Assembly: GCA_033764265.1 (NCBI GenBank)
Contig: JANRJB010000075.1
Span: forward strand, 1-6,307
DNA: 6,307 bases
Direction: 5' to 3'
Source: VGEM01 sp033764265
GTDB taxonomy: Bacteria; Pseudomonadota; Alphaproteobacteria; Rhodospirillales; Rhodospirillaceae
Below the pieces are notes generated by a model, which worked only from the letters and a program-made list of their open reading frames with translations, was not told the DNA's origin and searched no databases. Positions 1-4,833 of this stretch are shown one piece after another. Positions within the stretch are counted from its first letter, which is position 1. Every line of letters starts with the position of its first letter. The translations under genes were made by a program, and so were the position numbers.

Positions 1-450
1 CGACAGGCCGTCGTCCATGGTGAAGCGCTCGCGCGACCAGTCGGGCGACACGCCCAGCCGGCGCAGCTGGTGGGTGATCATCCCGCCCGACTGTTCCTTC
101 CAGCTCCATACCCGCGCCACGAATGCCTCGCGGCCCAGCGCCCGGCGCGAGGTGCCCGATGCTTCAAGCTGACGCTCCACCACCATTTGCGTGGCGATGC
201 CGGCATGGTCGGTGCCCGCCTGCCACAACACGTCACGGCCTTTCATCCGCCAATAGCGGATCAGGATGTCCTGCAGCGTGTTGTTCAGCGCGTGGCCGAT
301 GTGCAGGCTGCCGGTGACGTTGGGTGGCGGAATCACGATGCAGAACGGTTCGCGGCCCGGTCCCGGCGTCGGCGCGAAATCGCCGGCCTGTTCCCAGCGG
401 GCATACAAGGCCTCTTCCACGGTCGCGGGCTCGTAGGTCTTTTCCAGCAT
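1..450 (-). CDS. valS: Valyl-tRNA synthetase, N-terminal part (cut by window edge)
   Basis: ValS attaches valine to tRNA-Val in the cytoplasm, using ATP, and edits mischarged threonine. The visible 150 codons begin MLEKTYEP and carry the class I synthetase signature PPPNVTGSLHIGHAL at residues 41-55, with the HIGH motif at 50-53 exactly canonical. The strongly conserved ValS block GTDHAGIATQ follows at 79-88. The KMSKS loop, editing domain and anticodon-binding domain lie outside the window. The ATG at 450 gives the expected N-terminus. The upstream Shine-Dalgarno is weak (GGGAA about 10 bases before the ATG). The gene is last in the run of minus-strand genes, 110 bp after the small membrane-protein gene. 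I saw neither a convincing promoter nor a terminator in that gap, so co-transcription is possible. Assignment to ValS rather than IleS or LeuS is secure from the two motifs. Confidence 0.97.
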   Translation of the reverse strand, partial: MLEKTYEPATVEEALYARWEQAGDFAPTPGPGREPFCIVIPPPNVTGSLHIGHALNNTLQDILIRYWRMKGRDVLWQAGTDHAGIATQMVVERQLEASGTSRRALGREAFVARVWSWKEQSGGMITHQLRRLGVSPDWSRERFTMDDGLS

Positions 451-560
451 GGCGGTTCTATTCCCGGCGGCCTGATCGCGCGGCCGGGCCGACGCTTTGA
501 AAGGGTCAATAAGGGGCTGGGTTTACCCGCCTGGGTCGGCCCGCGCAACCGGTCAAGGCA

Positions 561-1028
561 TTAGGCCGTACGGCGCGCGATCAGACTGTCGAGCGAGGCC
601 AGGGTGTCGGAATTCCGCATGCGGAACAAGACGATGGATACGACCGCCACCGGCACCGCGTTCCAGAACAAGCGGTGCTCGAACGAACCGAACGGATCGA
701 CCAGGTACTGCCATGTCGACAGCGTGGCGATCAGGTTCATCGCCATGATCAGCCCGTAGCTGACCCAGCGGCGGAATCCGGTGGCGAACGCGATCACCGC
801 CACCAGCTGCGCCCCGCCGAGCAGCGGCGAAAAGCGCGAATCGAGATCGACCTTGTAGAAAACCGCGAACGCCTGGGCGCTTTCGGCAGGGTTGACGAAC
901 TTGCCGATCACCCATTGCAGCATGAACGCGGCGACCGCCAGTCGCAGCAGCAACAGGCACTGCGCCAGCACGCGGGTGCCTTCGGCAGGCGCGGAGATTG
1001 GACCAGCAGACGATGAGTCAGCGGACAT
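561..1028 (-). CDS. DoxX-like four-helix integral membrane protein
   Basis: The ORF encodes 155 residues with four predicted inner-membrane helices at about 22-42, 68-84, 89-109 and 119-136. The segment LLRLAVAAFMLQWVIGKF (27-44), a helix ending in G-K-F, followed by LLGGAQLVAVIAFATGFRRW (69-88), resembles the DoxX/DoxD-like membrane family. That family has diverse and mostly unclear roles, some redox-related, so I assign no reaction. The start is uncertain. The ATG at 1028 has no visible Shine-Dalgarno and sits 2 bp from a perfect 8-bp inverted repeat. A GTG at 969-971 (codon 20) is preceded by GAAGG at 7-base spacing and would give a 136-residue protein starting just before helix 1. The gene lies between popZ and valS, 77 bp after popZ. 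It is real by codon pattern and hydrophobic periodicity; the family label is moderate. Confidence 0.62.
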   Translation of the reverse strand: MSADSSSAGPISAPAEGTRVLAQCLLLLRLAVAAFMLQWVIGKFVNPAESAQAFAVFYKVDLDSRFSPLLGGAQLVAVIAFATGFRRWVSYGLIMAMNLIATLSTWQYLVDPFGSFEHRLFWNAVPVAVVSIVLFRMRNSDTLASLDSLIARRTA

Positions 1029-1030
1029 CG

Positions 1031-1053
1031 GCGAAAACTAGAAATGTTTTCGC
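1031..1053 (-). promoter_or_regulatory. Perfect 8-bp inverted repeat upstream of the DoxX-like gene
   Basis: The arms GCGAAAAC and GTTTTCGC (1031-1038 and 1046-1053) are exact reverse complements separated by 7 bp. The dyad sits between popZ and the membrane-protein gene, ending 2 bp before the ATG at 1028. It could be a protein-binding operator, or an RNA hairpin covering the ribosome entry site. It is a poor intrinsic terminator for popZ because no T-run follows. The structure is directly visible; its role is inferred. Confidence 0.5.
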
Positions 1054-1105
1054 GATGGGCGGCAACACATTCTTGGTTTCGAGGCGATGCCGCAGCCGAA
1101 CGCGC

Positions 1106-1762
1106 TTATTGGATGCCTTCGGTGCGATTCACGATGCGCTCGATTTCCTGCTTGACAATGCGCTCGACCATGTAGGGCAGGTTCGTGTCGAGCCATTCCT
1201 TCAGAATCGGCGTGCAGATCTCGCGAACCAGCTGCTCCAGCGTGATCCCGGAATTGCCCAATGCGATGGCGCGTTCGCGCGCGACCGCCGAGGCCAACGT
1301 TGCAATCGACGCGCTGGACGCCTGCGCCACCGGCTCGGAGACCAGTTGCTGATAGCCCTGGCCGTAGTCGTGCGGCGGGCCATATTGCGGCGGCGGTTGC
1401 GGTTCGTACATCGGCCCCGGATGGGGCTCGTGATGGGGTTCAGGCTCTGGCTCCTGTTCCACCATCATCGACTGCGAAAGCTGCAAGGGCTCTGGTTCGG
1501 GTTCCTCGACGGTTTCGTCGGGTTCCTCGAAAATCGAGCCCATCGGTTCGGGTTCAGGATCGGCCGCGACGACGATTTCGGGCTCCGGCTCCGGCGGCGG
1601 TGGAGGCGGCGGCGGGGGTGGAGGCGGCGGCGGGGGCGGCGGCGGCGCAGCAGCCTTCGCCGGTTCCGGCTTGGCGGCCTCACCGTCGTCTTCGGACAGA
1701 ATCTTTCGGATGGAGGCGAGGATGTCCTCCATCGAAGGTTCTTGCTGACCTTCGGCACTCAT
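1106..1762 (-). CDS. popZ: PopZ, cell-pole-organising protein (DUF2497)
   Basis: PopZ self-assembles into a polar network in alphaproteobacteria and there anchors the chromosome-partitioning protein ParB at the centromere and recruits polarity regulators. The 218-residue product has the three-part PopZ plan. An N-terminal amphipathic partner-binding helix contains PSMEDILASIRKILSED (9-25). A disordered Pro/Glu-rich linker spans about 31-140. A C-terminal helical oligomerisation region starts at LEQLVREICTPILKEWLD (175 onward) and runs to the end with alternating charged and hydrophobic residues. The linker starts with 18 consecutive prolines (40-57), followed by repeated E-P units. A Shine-Dalgarno GGGGAG lies at 1775-1780, about 12 bases from the ATG, and directly abuts a hairpin at 1781-1797. 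The upstream neighbour is tolC, 132 bp away. The length is somewhat above the 177 residues of Caulobacter PopZ, explained by the linker. Confidence 0.94.
   Translation of the reverse strand: MSAEGQQEPSMEDILASIRKILSEDDGEAAKPEPAKAAAPPPPPPPPPPPPPPPPPPEPEPEIVVAADPEPEPMGSIFEEPDETVEEPEPEPLQLSQSMMVEQEPEPEPHHEPHPGPMYEPQPPPQYGPPHDYGQGYQQLVSEPVAQASSASIATLASAVARERAIALGNSGITLEQLVREICTPILKEWLDTNLPYMVERIVKQEIERIVNRTEGIQ
1601..1636. repeat. Exact tandem duplication of an 18-bp unit inside the popZ proline tract
   Basis: The unit TGGAGGCGGCGGCGGGGG (plus strand) occurs twice back to back, at 1601-1618 and 1619-1636, with no mismatch. It lies in a longer GGN-triplet tract (1592-1645) that encodes the 18 prolines of PopZ. 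Each unit encodes six prolines, so gain or loss of a copy keeps the reading frame. Synonymous codons (CCA, CCT, CCC among the CCGs) match between the copies, which indicates a recent duplication or slippage rather than independent selection for proline. Confidence 0.9.
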
Positions 1763-1780
1763 GACGAATTACCACTCCCC

Positions 1781-1797
1781 ATCGGCAGTGTGCCGAT
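1781..1797 (-). promoter_or_regulatory. Stem-loop in the popZ 5' leader, abutting the Shine-Dalgarno
   Basis: The sequence ATCGGCA-CAC-TGCCGAT, read on the minus strand, is a perfect 7-bp stem with a 3-base loop. It is immediately followed by the GGGGAG that serves as the popZ ribosome-binding site. It could act as a translation-control hairpin or a transcription-factor dyad. Read on the plus strand it precedes a T-rich stretch (TTGTTTT), but no plus-strand gene needs a terminator here. Confidence 0.45.
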
Positions 1798-1840
1798 TGT
1801 TTTGAGAGTGTCATAGGAAAAAAGGCTTAACAATTGTCTA

Positions 1841-1863
1841 ACCGCGCCAACGCGTTGGCCGGT
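1841..1863 (-). terminator. Candidate terminator or attenuator hairpin after tolC
   Basis: On the minus strand, 31 bases past the tolC stop codon, ACCGGCCAA pairs with TTGGC-G-CGGT around a CGCG loop. This gives a 9-bp GC-rich stem with one bulged G. The core GCCAACGCGTTGGC (1846-1859) is a perfect palindrome. A run of six T (minus strand, 1818-1823) follows only after 17 bases, so this is not a textbook intrinsic terminator. It may be a weak terminator, an mRNA 3'-end stabiliser or a Rho-assisted site. Transcription of popZ from tolC is therefore not excluded. Confidence 0.4.
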
Positions 1864-1894
1864 GCGCCGGGCGGGCCGAGGGTGAGCAAGCCGC

Positions 1895-3331
1895 TCAGCG
1901 GGCGGTTTCCGCGTCGCTTTGCGATGCCGGATCGGTCCCGAACGCCTTGTTCTTGACGTCGCGGTAGTGCGCCTCGGCGTCGTAAACCGCAACCTCGAGC
2001 CCCACCCCTTCCGCGTTCAGCCGGCCCATGGCCGACAGCAACTGATAGGCCGCGACCTGCTGATTGCGCTTGGCGCGCACCAGGTTCACGCGCGCGTTCA
2101 GAAGTTCCTGCTCGGCGTCGAGCACATCCAGCACGGTGCGCGAGCCGACCTCGGCTTCGCGTTGTACGCCTTCAAGAGCGATCTGCGAGGCGGATATCTG
2201 CGCTTCGATCGACGTGATGCTGGCGCCGGCCGCCTGATAGCTTTCCCACGCCGCGGTCGCCGACTGGCGCGCGTCGAGGCGCGCCTTGTCGGCCTCGAGC
2301 CGGCGCTGTCCGGCGGTCGACTTGGCCTGGCGCAGCCGTGCGTACTCGGCGCCGCCCTGATACAGCGGCACGGTGACCTGAGCCTGAGCCTGGGCTTGTT
2401 TGGATTCAGATTTATTGGCGAGGGTATTCTCGGACCGGGCGTACTGAGCCACAAGATCCACGGAGGGCAGCAGGTCGCCGCGCGCCACGTCGATGCCTTC
2501 CTGCGCGGCGATGGCGGTGAAGTCCGCGGCCAGGAAATTGGGGTTGTTCGCGGTGGCTTCCGACAGTGCCTCGTCGAAGCTGCCCGGCACCGCCGGCACC
2601 TGGTCCGGCTGGGTCAGAGCCTGCGGCTCGTTGCCGATGACATTGCGATAAGTGGCGCGGGCGCGTTGCAGGTCGCCCTCGGCCTGGACCAGCGATGCCT
2701 GTGCGCCGGCCAGGCGCGCCTCGGACTGGGCAACATCGGTGCGGGTGATTTCGCCAACCCGGAAGCGGTCCTGGGTGGCTTCCAGCTGACGGGCCAGGAC
2801 CTGGACGTTGTTGCGCTGCAGGTCGACGACCGCCTCGTTGCTGATGACGTCGAGATACGCGGTCGCGGCATCGAGCAGGACCTGGGCCTCGGTGCCGTCC
2901 AGCCGGGCGCGCTGGGCCTGTACAGTGGCCTTGGCCTGGTCGGTCCCGTTGACGGTTTTGAAGCCCCGGAAGAGCGGCTGACGCAATTGAACCGACGCCT
3001 GATTTTGGGTGCGCAAAGAGGTGCCGGAACTGAACAGCGCGCCGCCGGAGGACGCGCCGGTGATTTCGTTCTCGGTGCGCTGGCGGGTCAGCGTGCCATT
3101 GACCGTGAGCGACGGGCGCCAACCCGACAATGCGATCGGCACGGACTCGTCAACCGCGCGCAACTGCGCCCGGGCTGCCAGCAAGCCGGGATTGTTCTGG
3201 TAGGCCGCGGCCATGGCGTCTTTCAGGGTTTCAGCCTGGCCAGGACCCGTCCAAGCCAACATCGCCACCGTCGCCACGGTCGCCAGGTACGCGGCCCGCA
3301 ATCGACCGCCCGTTCTTGAACGCCCCGACAT
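1895..3331 (-). CDS. tolC: TolC family outer-membrane channel protein
   Basis: TolC proteins form trimeric channel-tunnels through the outer membrane and periplasm, serving type I secretion and multidrug efflux pumps. The 478-residue product has a cleavable signal peptide: positive N-terminus, hydrophobic core at about 14-27, likely cut after GQA at 33. Two structural repeats follow, beginning ETLKDAMAAAYQNNPGL (34-50) and SFDEALSEATANNPNFL (251-267). Each has a beta-barrel strand region (VQLRQPLFRGF at 114-124; VTVPLYQGGAEYARL at 319-333) and long coiled-coil helices. The equatorial family motifs RVGEITRTDVAQSEARL (191-207) and EVGSRTVLDVLDAEQELLNAR (394-414) are intact. The C-terminal extension with HYRDVKNKAFG (455-465) is, from memory, usual for alphaproteobacterial TolC. 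The ATG at 3331 has GAGG at 8-base spacing. No pump or adaptor gene is adjacent; its position between the methyltransferase-like gene and popZ is a familiar alphaproteobacterial context. Confidence 0.95.
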   Translation of the reverse strand: MSGRSRTGGRLRAAYLATVATVAMLAWTGPGQAETLKDAMAAAYQNNPGLLAARAQLRAVDESVPIALSGWRPSLTVNGTLTRQRTENEITGASSGGALFSSGTSLRTQNQASVQLRQPLFRGFKTVNGTDQAKATVQAQRARLDGTEAQVLLDAATAYLDVISNEAVVDLQRNNVQVLARQLEATQDRFRVGEITRTDVAQSEARLAGAQASLVQAEGDLQRARATYRNVIGNEPQALTQPDQVPAVPGSFDEALSEATANNPNFLAADFTAIAAQEGIDVARGDLLPSVDLVAQYARSENTLANKSESKQAQAQAQVTVPLYQGGAEYARLRQAKSTAGQRRLEADKARLDARQSATAAWESYQAAGASITSIEAQISASQIALEGVQREAEVGSRTVLDVLDAEQELLNARVNLVRAKRNQQVAAYQLLSAMGRLNAEGVGLEVAVYDAEAHYRDVKNKAFGTDPASQSDAETAR

Positions 3332-3344
3332 TTCAGAAACCTCG

Positions 3345-3357
3345 ATTGAATTTCAAT
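3345..3357 (-). promoter_or_regulatory. 13-bp palindrome just upstream of the tolC ribosome-binding site
   Basis: ATTGAA-T-TTCAAT is a perfect inverted repeat with a single central base. It ends 1 bp before the GAGG Shine-Dalgarno (3340-3343) of tolC. Its compact symmetry suits a dimeric repressor site, or it could mask the ribosome-binding site in RNA. It is AT-rich in a GC-rich surround. Chance occurrence in a 280-bp AT-richer leader is possible. Confidence 0.35.
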
Positions 3358-3544
3358 GAGTTGCCGACGATACCTGGGTCGACGTTGGCCGTACCTCTAA
3401 CCGAAGCCGGTTCTGACTGCCACCCATTCTCTGTAACTTCTTGTGTCATCTATGAAGTTCAGGCTCACGACGATGAAAACGCATGCGTCGCGCCTCGTCC
3501 GCCAACGCCGCGCTCCGACGCCGGCCACGCAAAACATCGGAAAG

Positions 3545-3574
3545 TTTATACACAGCATGAGATAACATCAGCAA
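3545..3574 (-). promoter_or_regulatory. Candidate sigma70-type promoter for tolC
   Basis: On the minus strand TTGCTG (3569-3574) and TATAAA (3545-3550) are separated by 18 bp. This would start transcription about 205 bp before the tolC ATG, in the most AT-rich part of the window. A second -10-like hexamer, TATATT (3587-3592), lies just upstream with a poor -35 match. The rest of the 3332-3610 gap holds no gene. It contains a 6-bp dyad (AACTTC at 3435-3440 with GAAGTT at 3454-3459) and the palindrome ACGCATGCGT (3479-3488). I saw no terminator for the upstream methyltransferase-like gene. Confidence 0.4.
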
Positions 3575-3610
3575 TTCATTGAAAAGAATATATTATGTTC
3601 CACTACATGA

Positions 3611-4261
3611 TCAAAACACAAAACCTGCCTTGGCCTCGAAACCCGGCAGGACGGGAGTCGCCGCATCGTAGTCGGACCGCGCGCCGAAGGCATCTTCGGT
3701 CCGCGTAATCAACGTACACCGGCCAACTCCGTTTTGTCGGACTACTGTAACCAACCGGCCCCCATCGGCCAGTTGGCGTTTGATGGCATCGGGAACGTGA
3801 TCGACCGCGCCGTTGATGAAAATCACGTCAAAGGGCGCCTGGCCGGGACAGCCGGCGGTCAGCGGGCCGTTGATCACGGCGACATTGTCGATCTTGAGTT
3901 CGGCCAGCGCTCGGGTGGCTGCAGCCGACAGCGCGGGGTCGGACTCCAGGCCAACGACCGAACTGGCCAATTGCGCCAGCACCGCTGCCGAGTATCCGCC
4001 GGCCGCCCCGATCACCAAGGCGGCTTCGGTGGGCTGGACTTCGGCCATCTGCAGCAGGCGCGCCAGCACCAGGGGTTCCATGATGAAGCGGCCATGGCCC
4101 ACCGGCAGGTCCTCATCGACATAGGCGAACTGGCGCTGCGACGGCTGCAGGAATTTCTCCCGCGGCACCGCCCCCATGGCGCCGATCACCGCCGGGTCGT
4201 TGACTTCGTTGGGGCGGAGCTGGCTGGCCACCATGTTGCGGCGCGCGGCGACAAAATCCAT
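3611..4261 (-). CDS. Protein-L-isoaspartate O-methyltransferase family protein (pcm-like, divergent)
   Basis: The 216-residue product has the SAM-dependent Rossmann fold of the PCMT family. The N-terminal stretch RRNMVASQLRPNEVNDPAVIGAMGAVPREKFL (7-38) matches the family lead-in. Motif I is VIGAAGGYSAAVLA (83-96), the acidic residue that binds the SAM ribose is probably E106 in VVGLES, the motif II region is FDVIFINGAVDHVP (144-157), and motif III is LADGGRLVTVV (164-174). Canonical PCMT repairs isoaspartyl residues by methylating them. Here the family's GQTIS-x-P loop, part of the catalytic site, reads GHGRFIMEP (55-63), and motif I is GAAGG rather than GTGSG. The real substrate is therefore uncertain. 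The ATG at 4261 has a weak GGTGA at 7-base spacing. A good promoter lies upstream, and the gene precedes tolC by about 280 bp. Confidence 0.87.
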   Translation of the reverse strand: MDFVAARRNMVASQLRPNEVNDPAVIGAMGAVPREKFLQPSQRQFAYVDEDLPVGHGRFIMEPLVLARLLQMAEVQPTEAALVIGAAGGYSAAVLAQLASSVVGLESDPALSAAATRALAELKIDNVAVINGPLTAGCPGQAPFDVIFINGAVDHVPDAIKRQLADGGRLVTVVRQNGVGRCTLITRTEDAFGARSDYDAATPVLPGFEAKAGFVF

Positions 4262-4332
4262 GGCGAAATCACCGGATGCTGGCGCGGGGCCCGCGACACG
4301 CGGATCCCTGAAAACGTTGAAGAATTGCTGCG

Positions 4333-4361
4333 CTTATACGCGCATGGAGGTGCCTTGACAA
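4333..4361 (-). promoter_or_regulatory. Sigma70-type promoter for the methyltransferase-like gene
   Basis: On the minus strand TTGTCA (4356-4361) and TATAAG (4333-4338) are separated by exactly 17 bp, close to the housekeeping consensus. Transcription would start near 4326, leaving a leader of about 65 bases before the ATG at 4261. It faces away from the tRNA promoter, with 25 bp between the two -35 hexamers. Confidence 0.65.
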
Positions 4362-4386
4362 CGCTGCGCGGCGCGCCAAGGCTTGC

Positions 4387-4415
4387 TTGACCCCCTGGGT
4401 AGGCCCTTCTATAAG
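4387..4415 (+). promoter_or_regulatory. Sigma70-type promoter for the tRNA-Cys/tRNA-Asn unit
   Basis: TTGACC (4387-4392) and TATAAG (4410-4415) have the ideal 17-bp spacing. The following bases ACCGAG form a GC-rich discriminator, as is common at growth-rate-controlled stable-RNA promoters. Transcription would begin near 4421, giving a leader of about 95 nucleotides before tRNA-Cys. This is the strongest promoter match I found in the window. Confidence 0.72.
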
Positions 4416-4443
4416 ACCGAGCCTTTTTCTAGCGCGGGCACGC

Positions 4444-4494
4444 GGCGTTTGACGTGCTTTCCACGACGCCGGAACGCAGGCGGTTGTGGCCTGC
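4444..4494 (+). other. Two consecutive hairpins in the tRNA transcript leader
   Basis: Hairpin 1 pairs GGCGT (4444-4448) with ACGCC (4466-4470) and CGTG (4453-4456) with CACG (4462-4465), with a four-base bulge on the 5' side and a CTTTC loop. Hairpin 2 pairs GCAGGC (4476-4481) with GCCTGC (4489-4494) around a 7-base loop. They lie between the tRNA promoter and tRNA-Cys. They may simply be the 5' leader removed by RNase P, or a stable by-product RNA. Confidence 0.4.
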
Positions 4495-4517
4495 AAGCAC
4501 GCAACAGCGTGGCAAGC

Positions 4518-4591
4518 GGCCGAGTGGCAGAGTGGTGATGCAGCGGACTGCAAATCCGCGTACGTCGGTTCAATTCCGGCCTCGGCCTCCA
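4518..4591 (+). tRNA. tRNA-Cys (anticodon GCA)
   Basis: This tRNA decodes UGC and UGU. A full cloverleaf can be drawn. The acceptor GGCCGAG (4518-4524) pairs with CTCGGCC (4581-4587). The anticodon stem GCGGA/TCCGC encloses the loop CTGCAAA with anticodon GCA at 4550-4552. The T-arm GTCGG/CCGGC has loop TTCAATT and contains one U-G pair. The discriminator is U (4588), the usual cysteine identity base, and CCA is encoded (4589-4591). It is the first gene after the promoter at 4387-4415 and is followed after 8 bp by tRNA-Asn. Confidence 0.97.
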
Positions 4592-4599
4592 TGCCCTGG

Positions 4600-4674
4600 T
4601 CCGGCGTAGCTCAATGGTAGAGCACCCGGCTGTTAACCGGGTGGTTGTAGGTTCGAATCCTACCGCCGGAGCCA
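4600..4674 (+). tRNA. tRNA-Asn (anticodon GTT)
   Basis: This tRNA decodes AAC and AAU. The acceptor TCCGGCG (4600-4606) pairs with CGCCGGA (4664-4670). The anticodon stem CCCGG/CCGGG encloses CTGTTAA with anticodon GTT at 4632-4634. The T-loop is TTCGAAT, the discriminator is G (4671) and CCA is encoded (4672-4674). It lies 8 bp after tRNA-Cys, so both are almost certainly one processed transcript. Confidence 0.97.
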
Positions 4675-4682
4675 CTTCGCCT

Positions 4683-4710
4683 CGCTTGACCTATGTCCAG
4701 CGTCAAAGCG
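4683..4710 (+). other. Imperfect hairpin after the tRNAs
   Basis: CGCTTGAC (4683-4690) pairs with GTCAAAGCG (4702-4710) apart from one bulged A, around an 11-base loop. It begins 9 bases past tRNA-Asn. No T-run follows, so it is not a standard intrinsic terminator. It may mark the 3' trailer of the tRNA transcript. The rest of the gap to 4833 holds no gene. A weak promoter-like pair (TTTTCA, 17 bp, TAGAAC, about 4778-4806) could serve the downstream TolC-family gene. Confidence 0.3.
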
Positions 4711-4833
4711 GCGTGCCCCACGAGCGGCAGCGCATTGTTTCGCCAATGAACTTTTGCCCTTGAAACACCTTCCTTATTTTCATTGCGGGCGGGGTGGGTT
4801 AGAACAGTCAGGATTATCTTTGGGGGGTGCAGG

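Noticed and set aside
451..560. Promoter or terminator between the DoxX-like gene and valS
   Set aside because: TTGACC occurs twice on the minus strand, but neither has a -10 at usable spacing. GGGTTTACCC (519-528) is only a 4-bp stem and no T-run is present.
998..1816. Plus-strand ORF opposite popZ with long arginine- and glycine-rich stretches
   Set aside because: It is the antisense reading of the proline/glutamate linker. The popZ frame has conserved N- and C-terminal helices and explains the region.
1807..1843. Promoter for popZ: TAGACA and TATGAC on the minus strand
   Set aside because: The spacing is 19 bp and both hexamers are weak. I could not separate it from background, although a promoter somewhere in this gap is likely.
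1919..3319. 466-codon plus-strand ORF opposite tolC
   Set aside because: It mirrors tolC almost end to end. In GC3-rich genes the opposite strand often stays open. The predicted peptide has no coherent domain, while the tolC frame has complete family motifs.
3479..3488. Palindrome ACGCATGCGT followed by TTTT on the minus strand, as a terminator of the methyltransferase-like gene
   Set aside because: A 10-bp palindrome leaves at most three pairs once a loop forms, and it is over 120 bases from the stop codon.
4518..4674. Integration site of a genomic island at the tRNA genes
   Set aside because: I saw no integrase, no repeated tRNA 3' end downstream within the window, and no change in base composition in the second TolC gene.
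4783..4833. Upstream TTG start extending the second TolC protein by 17 residues
   Set aside because: It would bury the signal peptide behind MRAGWVRTVRIIFGGCR and lacks a suitable Shine-Dalgarno. The ATG at 4834 has a strong one and gives a standard signal peptide.
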